Below, in pieces: positions 26,201-37,747 of a stretch of 64,000 nt of DNA. The notes beneath the pieces are model-generated. The model saw nothing but the letters and a program-made list of their open reading frames with translations. It made no database searches and was not told where the DNA came from. Position 1 is the first letter of the stretch. Each line of letters starts with the position of its first letter. A program made the translations under genes and the position numbers. Where the stretch lies: positions 6,136,501 through 6,200,500 of the forward strand of contig NC_092606.1 in the NCBI RefSeq assembly GCF_047663525.1. Direction: 5' to 3'. The DNA comes from Anas platyrhynchos. Taxonomy: Eukaryota > Chordata > Aves > Anseriformes > Anatidae.

Positions 26201-29200
26201 AGTAGCTTTCACAACATAGTTACCTTCATGCCACCAAGAGCCCAGCTCATAAAATGGCAGGAGGGGAACACAAATTAGCAGAGCTGGCCCTCTGCAGCAG
26301 CCCAGCCTACATACAGTAGGAGGAAGTGAGCTTACACTGCACAACATATTCCGTAGTTCAGAGGAGGGTGTGAAGTCACAGCAGATCCCTTTACATCTTC
26401 AGTTACCAAGAGGTGCAGGCGAGGGCTGAAGTGTAAGGTTACAGGCCACATTAGGGGGTGCACTGGAACCAAATGTATAGCACAAAGTCTGGAACTGACT
26501 TCCACAGATGGTTCAGATGAGGGGAGCCTGTTTTATTACCCTTACACTGTATATGGGAGAACCAAACAACATCTGTCTCGAGCAGTTGCATCAAACTGCA
26601 GCCAGAAAGTTCTTCAGCTTTCTGCATCTAAAAAGCTGAAATCTCTTTTTTTCTTCCTTGGGACAGTATGGTGACTACGACCCAAACTTTCATGAGCCAG
26701 GCTTTCTAGCCCATGATGAACTTTTACCCAAACGGGTAAGTTTTTATTCTGTATAAAACCAAACTTTTGAATCTGTGCTTTGATGAAGAGCTGGTACTGC
26801 TTTGGGACTAACCAGAGCATTAGATACTGATTGTGTTAGCCTTGAACTTGCTGAAATGACCAAGCTGTGAACCGCATGGTTGCATTCACATTGCCTGGGA
26901 GAGGAAGCACACGTATTTGTATCTTCAAAGGGAAACAGACTTCTTCCTTTCTCTCTAGGTCCTCAGGCAGTATCAATTGACAGCAGAGATGTGGGAAGAA
27001 AAGATTACTGCTTGGTATGCTGAGCACAGGGGTATTGCTAGGTATGAAATAATTTAATTCTTTGGAAATCCTGTTACGTTTCAGTACCTAGTTATTTGCT
27101 GTCTTTATTGAAATTTGGATTTTGTAAGTGAGCAAAGAGATCCTGGGTTCCAAGCTACGCTGCTAGGTTTGTTTATTACTAAGGGATAAAACATCCATTC
27201 ACCCAGGGTAAAAAGTATCTTGTGTAGGGCACTGAGTGCTTGTAAACTGGACTTGGTTTGAAGTGAACAGGGAAGTTGAAGGCTCTTGCTGGGCTTCACA
27301 ACCTAACATGTTTAAAATCTGATATTTTATACCTTGTTAAAAGCATGGTTCAAAAAGGTGTCCGCATACTTAGTAAGGTACCAAAGCGGTATAGACATTG
27401 CATTGCAGTTCCAGGACCAAATTTTGGTGCGGTTCCATGTGGGTGTTCAGCTACTTCTAACACATTCAGCATGCCTGGAAGTTCAATTAAACATGAGGTA
27501 GGAGCTGCTGGCACCCAGAGGCAGCCATTCCTAATACTTCAGTTCAATTTTTCTTTGGCTGTTCTGAATGCTTCTTAGCACTATCTTTCCTGAATATTTT
27601 CCTCAAGACTCGATGCCTCAGTTTGGAGGGAGGACAACGATGGGTGGAGAGACTTACTTTTCTTTGGACTATGCCCAGAGCACTCATTCTCAACGAACTC
27701 TGCTTCCTGAAGGGAATATCCTCATGTTATGGAAAATAGTGGTAGAGTAGATCTCCAAGAGGTGATAATGGAGTGGCAAAACTAACATACAAGGATAAGA
27801 CTGGACTTGAATTTTAATAAAGATTGCACTATACCTGACTCAAATAAAAACGGATACAGCTTTGTCTTCTGTAGAGATTATTTATTTTTTTTTTATCATC
27901 CTTTTTCTGTTGAGGGTAAGACAGTAAAATTAATGAAAGCACAAAGGACCAGAATGCCCGTTCTTTTTGAACTGGGAAATACACTGTCAGGACAGAAAGA
28001 TTGTATAGGAGTCACCTGCTGTAATCGGTCTTATTCTCTAGGGATGAAGCTGAGATGAACTACCTGAAAATTGCCCAAGACTTGGAAATGTATGGTGTCA
28101 ATTATTTTCCCATTGCTGTAAGTACTTTATTTTAGCAATTTGCTATTGCTGTATTTGATGGTAGTGTCATTTTAAAAATTGTATAGGGGGCTTGGGGCTG
28201 GGACTCCTGGGTTCTGCTTTCCTCTGCTGTGGGTGGGCTCTGTAGTGATTGTCCTGACTTGGTTTACTTACCTGTTAATTGAGTAGGTGAATACAACAGT
28301 AAACATTAATGTTCTATCATTTGACAAAGGTCTTGGGTATGTAACAGGAAGAAGGATAAATAAACTAGAAACTTGAGCTGCTTTATTCAGCCGGGTGTGC
28401 TAGCTAATAGTAGCAACGTTCCTAATCTGTTTTGTAGGAACAGCCTTTTCTTAAAAATTCAAATATCCGTTTATTAGAGTAATTGTGGTTCTTGTCTGTA
28501 ATTGTTCTATGTTACTATAAATAGGACTTACTGATATCTGTGTTTTTTTTTTTTTTTTTTTTTTTAGCAAAATAAAAACCATACAGATCTCCTACTTGGA
28601 GTTGATGCCAAAGGTATTCATATCTACAGCATTAATAACAGGTTCTCTCCAAATAAGTCATTTGAGTGGAGTGCTATCAGAAACATTTCCTATAGTGAGA
28701 AGGAGGTATGATGGCTCTGATATATTATTCTTTTTATATGGGCAAGGGTGTGGACTGGGATTCTTGGAACAGGCTGAAAGCGGTCTCTGTTTAAATAATT
28801 TGGGGGAGGGGGAAAAATCCTAGGGAGCTCTGTTACAGTTTTAGTTCCTAACAAACTTGCCTTTCCGATGTGCTGCATAATCTTGGTTCCCCTAGGAGCC
28901 AAGGGCTGCTCTAAGCTCTCTAAAATTGTGGAGCCCACTATTCTGTTTCCTTCCCTGCTGCTTGTCGTTTGCAAAACAAGAGTGTTGGTCTCTGTAAAAG
29001 ATAGATATTACGAATGCCATCACGGCTGACTTTAGTTATCTCAGCAGGAATTAGATGATCTGTAAAGACTTAATGCTAGTTTTGCATGCAGAAGTTGTCC
29101 CAGTAGATGAGGTTTGAAGCACACTGGCAAGCGGAGACATGCAGGGAGATGTAAGTGTTTTTCTGCCTCAATTCTACTAGTTTATCAGTGAATGATTTCA

Positions 29201-32200
29201 GTCTTCAGCACAGCCCTACCATTACAATTTCACTGTGATTTCAGAGTCCATCTTATACCTGAATACAGTACACTGGGGAGCAGGTGAAATTTGGAGTTAT
29301 TTCAAGTCATGTGGCTACGTGGAAGGCTATAATCAGAAAAAACAAAACCAGAAAAATCACATTGGTACCAGCATACTTGGAATTTGTCAGCCAAAGGACA
29401 ACGTGCCTTATTCCTTTCTTTCTCTGGACCATTTGAAAAACACTGAGGATGAGATTTGCTGTCCAGGCTTAGCTCTGCATACATTAAATCAATCAGGGCA
29501 GCATACAGGAAAGTTCTACCTCCAAGGAGTTTTGTTTTCTTATCGTTAAACTTCCCCTCTGGTCTGTGAATAAGCTGCTTTAGCTCCCTATTGTTGGGAA
29601 ATTGGGCAGCCCTGTAGGAAAGCTCCACTGTATTTGGTGTCACGTTCACAGTTCAGCTCCTCACAAGGCAATGCATTAAAGCAGCTGTTACCTACAGGGT
29701 GAAACAGGCTGGAGGATGTTAAGATCTTGATGACTCAGATGGCCTGAAATTATACATTGCATTACGAATGAATTATAGGAATTGAGTGCTAACCCATGAG
29801 TCACAGAGAGCAGGATCTTAAAGAATGGAGCTGTTTTTTTGTTATGCAGCCAAACTGAGCTCAGCATATGAAGTAAAACAGTGTGTACTGACCTGGCAGC
29901 ATGAAAGCCTTTCATGTCCTCTGGAAACAGCTTGGGAGATAGGACTGGAAATGTGAGAAAGCAGGAGCTTCGGTACTGTTATCTCGTGGTCAGAAGAAAA
30001 AATCCTTCAGGCCTTTGTAATACATTTTGTTTACATCTGCAATGATTGGGATTCAGAGAGGTGTTTGACATCTCCCTGACGTTACTAATCTCCAGAAGGA
30101 GTCATATTCTTAATGTATTCTGTTTTCCTGATAACCAGGGCTTGCTTCAGCGTTCTCAGGATAGTTTGCAATGCACAGGTGGTATTGTTATGAAAAACAC
30201 CATCCAAACTGGCACCAGGTGTGGGGCTGTGAGAGGCTTTATCTTCTAAAATGCCCTGCTATTTTAGATGAGCAGATGAGGAACCTGTGTAACAGAGAAC
30301 AGCCCTGGTTCTGATTCTTGTGAGCAAAACACTTCTGCATCGCTCTCCCTGTATTTGTGGCATAAATCACTGCCTCCCTGGAGAGAAGTGGAGATGGACT
30401 AAAGTTTGCATTAATATTAAATAGTTTCAGCTTTGTTTTTCTTCCTTTTCACTGCTTCCTCTGTTTTTATCTTCTGTCTGAACAGTTAACTATTAAACCT
30501 CTTGACAAAAAAGCAGAAGTCTTCAAGTTTTTTTCCTCTCAGCTAAAAGTAAACAAATTGGTAAGTGTCCTGTTTTCCTCCTTTAAAACCGGGCCTGGCA
30601 GTACTGAGTGATACCCGAGTGAGAAATGTTTGTCTGCGAAACCGATGTAGAGGCCAGGGAGCATTGAGTTTCAGCACATGTTTTCCATAGGATTCTTCTG
30701 TCTGGGAAGTCAGGGTACATATGTTTGTCCTCTCCCTGTTGGGAGGGGAGATGGTGGGTGAAAAGTGAGATGCGAAAGAAGGCCCAAATCACAAAGGGAA
30801 ATCCAATTACTGGAAGGGGAGGGTGTAGCATATGGAAAAGTGCAAAGCCTGCTGCAGCGACTGCTTATCTGGCTGCTGTGCATTCTTAATCGGCTGTTGC
30901 CTCTCCTTTTCTGGGAGAAGCAACAAGGGAGGGACCCAATCAACTTGTTAATTCTATTATCACTGACTGCTTCCTAGCACAGCTGCAGGGGCTGGATCAC
31001 TTCTCAATGACCTTGTGGTTGAGGGGCCACCACAGCTGACCATTCCCACATAGCTGCCTCCTGCGTACTCCTGGCCTAGACCCTCTGCCTGTTCTTTTTC
31101 AGGCAGTTGAAACCAGACAGGGATGAAGGATGGAAGGAGAACCCCCTCATCCTGTTATGTTTTCTAAACTGTACCTGAGGATGAGCCTGCTCTGGTGTCA
31201 CTTTTCTTGGAAGGAAAGCAACTGCCAGCACTTGTGCTGAAGTCAGAAGTGTTACCTTCTGTCCTGTGAGACTGGTGTGGGGCTCTTTCTGCCCCTCTGG
31301 ATGGGGTGCCGCTATGTCACAATCTCATTTGCTTTGCTTTTCCTATCCAGATTTTGCAGTTGTGCATTGGAAACCACGACCTGTTTATGAGGAGAAGAAA
31401 AGTGGACTCAATAGAAATCCAGCAAATGAAAGCACAAGCTAGGGAAGAAAAGGCTAGAAAAAAGGTAGATTATTTTTGCTCCTCTGTTGCTGAAAACACT
31501 GATTATTATTCCAGCTGGTGCCCTCGCTGTCCATGTACTGCATCAATATGTGTGTGGGAGGTGAGAAAGTGCAGCAGGATTGAGTGTGGGAACAGCTCTA
31601 GTGTGTATGCGGCTTCTGAGGATGTAAGTGATGTTTGTGAAACTGAAGGGCTGATCACAAAGATTTGGGGTACGTAACAGATCGATGCAAGTGTTCTTCC
31701 AGCAGCCTGAAATAACCAGTGTTGCCAGTTAGTGGAGTTCAATGCTGCTAAAGTGCAAGTAGCTTCAGCATTGCATCTCTGCTAAATGTCAACTCACCAG
31801 CTAGAGAGCAGTCCGTTCGTCAGTAGATTCATTTGCTGTGCTGCCTCAGGCCCAGATGAGATCCTGCTGCAAACCCACAAATGTGGTATTTCTCATTCTC
31901 TTTCCAGATGGAGAATCAAAGGCTGGCCAGGGAGAAGCAGCTCCGAGAAGAAGCTGAGCGAGCCAAAGAAGAGCTGGAAAGGCGTCTCTTCCAGCTGGAA
32001 GATGAAGCCAGGCAGGCCAATGAGGCCCTGGTGAGTAGCACGTAAGCTGAATATTCTTGCACTTGAAGGGGTTTCTTGGTTTGGAAGCTTTTTTTCTCTT
32101 ACGGCTTCTGTGAGGCGCTAGAAGTTATGGCTTATGCAAGGCTGGACAGTTTCTGGTCAGTGGTAGAGAAGGCATGCTGGAATTTGCTGTGAGCCGTTCT

Positions 32201-35200
32201 CCCTGTGTTCACAGCACTTTCTTCAAGCAAAGAGGAGAGGAAGTAACCTTGTGAGCTGAAACTGGGAGAAAGAAGGCTTAGTGCATGTTGCATGTGGCAT
32301 TGGCAACTGAAGGGGGCAACTTGTGACAGTTTTTGGTTGATATCTTTGCCCAACTCTGAACAAATGTCTCCTTGTATAAAAGTGAGAGGCAGGAAGGAAG
32401 TTGGGCAATTCTGGAGCAGAGGAGGAACACCAGACTACAATTGTTTACTTTTTATTGTAGGGATTACTATATTTATCCCTTGATCTGTTCAGGAAAGATA
32501 ATCTTCTTCCTGACTGGCTGCAAGGGTGAAATTGTAGATGCTAGACAGGGTAACTACAAAAAGTTTTTCTCTTAGCTCCGATCCCAGGAAGCGGCAGAGC
32601 TGCTGGCAGAGAAAGCTCAGATTGCGGAAGAAGAAGCAAAACTGCTGGCCCAGAATGCTGCAGAAGCAGAGCAAGAGCGACAGAGGCTGGAGATAACAGC
32701 TCTGAAAACCAAGGAGGAGAAACGCCTGATGGAGCAAAAGATGAGGGAGGCAGAGCTGATAGCAGTGAAGCTGGTGAAGGAGTCTGACCGGAGGTTAGGT
32801 TTGCTTGAGTGGGGCTGTGTAGCCCCTGTTGGATTGCTTGGGTAGAGAGAATGCTACTTTTCTCAGAGCAGGAGGGTGGTGGGTAGAAGGGGAAGGAGAG
32901 CAGTAGGGAGGGATTTTTCCCAAAGCAACAATTCAGAGTGAAAATACCTTTGCATGTCTCATTTTTCTACTTGCTACCAGTGGTTGCGATGTGGGTCAAA
33001 AAGTTTACAAGGGATCCTGATGGAAGGCTGTAGAGATGTTTAGTATTAAAAATCCAGAATGCAGAAGCATCTTCTATTTAGCATTAACAAAAGAGCACTG
33101 GTTACCTAGCTACCTAAATTTAACAACCTGTGTATCCTATAAGCTATGAGACTTTTCCTCATTACTAAGTGATGGTGTCTCATATCCCTTCCAGATCTTT
33201 GAAAAGTATAACCCAGGTAAACGCCTGTGGAGTATAAACCATGTTGTAGGAGTTTGCATGTTCCATAGCACTGTGCTGCCTGAAAATGCAGAGAAGACTA
33301 GTGCTAATAGAGGTTGTTCAGGGCTTTCTGCTTGTTTTAGGATGCTGCCAAAAAGCTTGCCAAAATAAAGAGCAGATATGTTGCACCACTCCTCGTCTCA
33401 GGGAGGATCTCTGACAACCTGAAGAATCTGTATCAATAGGTCATTTTTGAACCTGTGGAAACTACTAGAAAAAACACTTTGATTCAGTCAGTTCCTGCAG
33501 GATTGCCCTTCAAAGCCTGTGTCGTGCTGTGCCTGGTTCTCCATGTGACAATCCTACTGCAAATGTCTTTGGGTAGAGGAATCACTCAGAGTAATGGATC
33601 TTATTCTCCAGAAACCAGTGAGATGCATAACTTTGAAATCCATGTGTTGCTCTATACTGGAAATCCTCAGCCATTCATGCTATGATATTTGTCTTGCAGA
33701 GCCAAGGAAGCAGAGCATCTGAAACAAGATCTGCATGAAGCCAGGGAGGCTGAACGGAAAGCCAAGCAGAAGCTATTAGACATAACCAGGCTTAATTACC
33801 CTGTAAGTTTCTGTTCTGCTGGGCACTGCTTCATCTTGGGAGATAATCATATGTTAATTTTATGTTTGTAGCCTCATCAGGCTAGGTCGTGGCATGTCTA
33901 CATCTAGCTGCAAGACAAACACCTATAGGACTAGCTGGTGACTGAACAGAGTGTAGCTGGAATTGAAGTTGTATTTGTTAAGGGTATTGAGTCAGGAAGA
34001 TAAAGGTAAGACAAATATTAGAAAACAAAAATACAACAACAAGAAAACTCTAACCAAACAAAAGCCAAAACAGGACTCATGTTAGTATTTGGGAAGCCTG
34101 GATGGTCTTGCCTGCATTCATGCCTGATACTGACTTTGTGCCATCGCAGACAATACTTTGTGGAGGTGGTTGTACTGAACCTGGCATGTGAATTCCTTGT
34201 GAGTATCTTCAGGCAAAGCAGGTGAAGCTGTCACTAGCAAGAAGTTGTTGCTAAGGCAGTGTGCCCCAGTCTCTTCTGCTTCAGTCTTGCTGAGAATGGA
34301 TTTCCATTCTCTGCTGAAATAAAGATAGCTAAGGTACTTTTCTGCACTTGGATTTGTGGCTTGTGGACTTTGGGCACTCGTCTGGGGCCACTCAAATAGC
34401 GGGGAAGGTCTTCAGGAGCATCTGTTTCTCATAATCCATGGGTAGCTTGTGAAATGGCTCAGCAGGGCACTCTTGAAGAAGATGGTGAGATAAAACCAAA
34501 ATCAAACAATCAAATCTTACTGACAGTGCTTGTGTTGCCTCTTTCAGCACATGGTCAAGTACCCGCAATATTTGCCAACGGACACTAGAGATGCCAACTT
34601 TGACAAAGGGTCCATCAAGCTGGATTTGAAGGACGTTGACCTGAAGAGACTCTCCTTTGAGATAGAGCGAGAGAGGTATCAATATGCTTATGGTGTAAAT
34701 AAATGAAATTAATCGTGGGAAGTACAGAAAGCAAAAATTCTCAGGGAATCATAGGCTACATCCTTAACAACTGAGGATGGTCTTCTCCTTGTATGTATGA
34801 ATGGAGGCCTTTTACTGAGATGGTGCAGGTTATGTCTTTGTAAAACTAGCTGTTTTGCAAAGAGGAAAAGTTTTGTGGTGCCATCAGTCCATGACTGATC
34901 CAGAACCCTCCTGTCTTGAAGACCAGTAGGCCAGGCATGAACTTTGCTGGAGTAACGTTAGAGGACAGAAGTTTCCCTCTAGTGTTAAAGCGTGGTATTA
35001 CTTCCATACAAAGGGGCTTTTCCTCTTGGTATGGAGGTTGATTCTTGGTAAAAAGTTAGTGAATGCTGAAGAGTGGAAGTGAACCACCTCACTGGAGCAA
35101 GGGAGTCAGGCAGACATGTGCCAGACATCATTTTGCCAATACAAGAAAAAAAAAAGGCAAAATGAAGCAAAGAACTGCCTCTCCTCTCTGTATGCACTTG

Positions 35201-37332
35201 CTTCCCTCAACCCCTACTCATGAGTTATGTTATGGTAGTAAGCTTTGTGTCTCTAATGTGTGGACTACAGGCTAGATTACTTAGAAAAGAGCAAGAAATT
35301 TGAAGATCGACTGAAAGAACTCAAGTCTGAAATTCATGCTTTGAAGCTAGAAGAAAAACAGTCTGGGCTTTACTCTCATTGGACTGAAGTCCTGGGATCC
35401 TTGGATCGCTCCTTAGGAAATGTAAGTATCCTAAATACCTGCCTCTTTTTCTGGCACAATGATAATAATATATATATGTATGCCAAAGGTAATTGCTATA
35501 TTTCAATTCAATGTACATTCTTTAGGACCTTTGATACTAAAATATTTTAAGTGATAACAGAGAAGAGGACTAGTCATGACAATAAATAAAAAAAAATTCC
35601 ATGGCAGGATACCAGTAACATAAACAAAAAAATAATAATTTGTTTTTCAGGTTATGAAATCACAGTAAGGTTTACTGTCATGGAACAAACTAAATTCTTG
35701 TAACTTAATGCATTTAAATGTGGTTTCTCATAGTTTGCATCACATTCTCATTCACGTGCTTTGTGGTTGCTATTAATCTCTTGTAAAAGTCTTGGCTTTT
35801 TTTTTTTTTTTCCCCTTCAGGCAGTGAGGAACTAAACTCAGATCTTCGTCATAAGTTTCTTGTTACTTACATAAACGCTCTTCCTGAACCAGGGGAAGAA
35901 TAGAGCTGTCTTTGCTTTTCCAGATTGCTCCACATATAATAAAAAATGGCCCTAAGTAAACTGTTTGAGAGAGAAGGGAGGCTTGGAAAAAATGAGGAAA
36001 GATGGCCTGTGTGCTCTGGCTGGCTATGCATTTGATGTTTTCTGGCTTAATGAATGTTGATGGGGAGAGGGCATTAATTTTCCATGTGTTCTTTTCTTTT
36101 AAAGACCCCGTCATGGATGAAAACCTTCGAAACTGGAGATTCGCTGGATATAAATCTTCAAAGACCTTTCCCTGCTTACTCATTAAATACTACAAGCAGC
36201 TGGCCTTGTACCAACAAAATTCAGCATGCAGTGCCAGTGGAAAAGTCATCTTTTCAAACAAATTCCTTGGTTGCCAATAGTGTAGGCACAGGATCCAGAA
36301 AACAGATTATAAAGGTAATCAGATTTATAAGTAAATTCCCAAATATTGACTAGAGGCTTTAGAATTCAAAGAAGTAAAGAATGGCTGGCTTTAGGGAATG
36401 GTTTTATCCAGCTCTGTCACAGCCTCTGAAATGACAGGCCACAAAGCATGGCTGTTCCACAGGTTTGGAGGCCCTGCACTGGAGCAGCATTCAGGGCTGT
36501 TGAGGCCACTTGATTTTTCTCACTTATGATCTAAGCCTTGGTAAATGAAAATGATGCCCATATGCAGTAGGAGGATTTGTTAAATTTTATTTGTATCAGC
36601 CAGGCTTGGAAATGAGAATGTGCTCTGAGAGAGCTTAAAACAGACTGCCAATCTTTCTGGTTTTAAGGGATGGGGATAAAGATATCAAAAAATGCCTAGA
36701 TTTCTACAGCTCAGTTCTTCCGTCATTTCTCTCAAAGAATCCTAAAATAATAATGAATTGGGTCTTATAAAACAAAACAATTTTTTAAACTTTACTGGAA
36801 TGGAAAACATAGTACGTGTTCAAGAAGAACGGTAAGATCGTGCACTCCTGTACATATGGAAGGAAATCAGCTTTCTTCAGGCAATGCTAATTGTGCAAGA
36901 TACTACAAATAAAGTAAGCCTGATGTATTTGCTGTTTTCTATGAACAGAACTGGGGATTTTCAGGATCAGTCAGAGTGTCTAGCATGCAACTTCCAAGGT
37001 CAGAACCTAGAGGACTGTAGACTTAGAACTAAAAGGAGAATAGTTCAGTGTAGCAGCAATTGAGGAAGCAGCTCTTTCTATTGCAAATAAGAGAAACAAA
37101 TATTTTAGGACTAACCTAATGTAGACAGTTGTGAGGCAAATAGGCTTGTTTCAAGAGGGAAGAAAAACCATTTGCAGGGCATGTTGCAAAAGGCTCTAGT
37201 TTGACAAAACAGAAGAATTAGACCAAAACAAAGTAGGCTTTGCTTTCTGTAGGAATTCAAAGTAGAACTAATTTTTCTTATTTAATTTGCACCTAGGTTC
37301 AGCAGCATGACTCGGATGTGATCTACATTTGA
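19307..37332 (+). CDS. NF2L: NF2L, merlin-like FERM/coiled-coil protein, 17 coding exons, complete
   Basis: A second merlin-type protein (merlin, NF2, links membrane and cortical actin to Hippo growth control). Coding exons: 19307-19396, 21061-21186, 21594-21716, 25791-25874, 26667-26735, 26959-27041, 28042-28117, 28568-28705, 30486-30560, 31351-31464, 31908-32030, 32576-32793, 33700-33802, 34548-34675, 35271-35421, 36105-36314, 37297-37332. All have GT/AG and joining phases: 648 codons plus stop (human merlin 595 aa). Lengths of exons 2-14 equal or nearly equal human NF2. FERM is about residues 10-305 ([28 protein letters not shown] blue-box equivalent; [16 protein letters not shown]-like [16 protein letters not shown]). 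The helical, charged coiled coil is about 306-470 ([20 protein letters not shown]). The tail keeps KRLS at about residue 510, the equivalent of merlin Ser518. It then has a 70-codon Ser/Thr/Asn-rich exon and ends [11 protein letters not shown]. The merlin N-terminal MAGAIASRMSF extension is absent; translation probably starts [15 protein letters not shown] true paralogue rather than the NF2 orthologue, judging from the divergent tail. Confidence 0.93.
19905..19926. repeat. Poly(A) run, about A22
   Basis: Simple mononucleotide run in NF2L intron 1. No flanking retrocopy was recognised. Confidence 0.9.
20269..20297. repeat. Poly(T) run, about T29
   Basis: Simple mononucleotide run in NF2L intron 1. 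No flanking SINE or retrocopy was recognised. Confidence 0.9.
24620..24732 (+). mobile_element. CR1 LINE 3'-end fragment
   Basis: In NF2L intron 3. The text 'CTGTCCTTGACAACATTCAA', then 'AGCAATCTGGTCTAGTTGGAC' in outline, then GACCTCCAGAGGT..TCCTGACCTAAAATTC follows the familiar 3' end of avian CR1 (..TTCAAGGCCAGGCTGGA..GACCTCCAGAGGTCCCTTCCAACCT..). It is strongly 5'-truncated, as most CR1 copies are, and moderately diverged. Confidence 0.8.
28543..28565 (+). repeat. T23 run forming the acceptor tract of NF2L exon 8
   Basis: An uninterrupted run of about 23 T immediately precedes the AG (28566-28567) of NF2L exon 8. It serves as the polypyrimidine tract. Such a mononucleotide run is likely to vary in length. 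Confidence 0.9.
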
Positions 37333-37737
37333 AGAGTCTTGTTTCCTTACCAGACGGGTAGAACCTGATTGCTGTCTGTTTGGCTGCTGCAAAATGCACC
37401 TATGGGAGGACATTCGTGCAGCTCTGTCTCCTGACAGTCATCGGCATAAAGACTTGGTTCTATCGTTATTGGTGCCATTCGGTTTCCAGGCAGACAACAT
37501 AAGCTGGGAGCATTAAAACTGCCGGTGTAAAATGGCTGGTGTCTTTGGGTCCAACGGTAAACATACAAACCCAAAGGAGCATTGTTTACTTTTTATGCAC
37601 TTTTGAAAAAACACTTTACACTTCATTGAACCTTCCCCCTGGGTATTTTTACACACTGACTTACCAGCTTGGTACTCTGTGTGTGTAGAAAGGATGCCAG
37701 GCAGCGAGTGTCTGGGAGATGTTTGGGATGAGGAAAA

Positions 37738-37747
37738 AATAAATAAA
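37738..37747 (+). terminator. Candidate NF2L poly(A) signals
   Basis: Two overlapping AATAAA motifs (37738-37743 and 37742-37747) lie about 400 bases beyond the NF2L stop. Further AATAAA motifs occur near 38.27 and 38.41 kb, so a longer 3' UTR is equally possible. Confidence 0.45.

Noticed and set aside
35821-35834. Possible alternative acceptor before GCAGTGAGGAACTAA in NF2L
   Set aside because: Splicing exon 15 to this site would end the protein after four residues (AVRN-stop). The 36105 acceptor gives a long open exon that joins in phase to the last exon. Kept only as a possible minor isoform.
19307-37332. NF2L as the bird orthologue of NF2 itself
   Set aside because: The FERM domain is close, but the N-terminus, proline-rich linker and tail differ far more than expected for one of the most conserved vertebrate proteins. 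Location next to MRPS17 and chemokines also differs from human NF2. A paralogue fits better.
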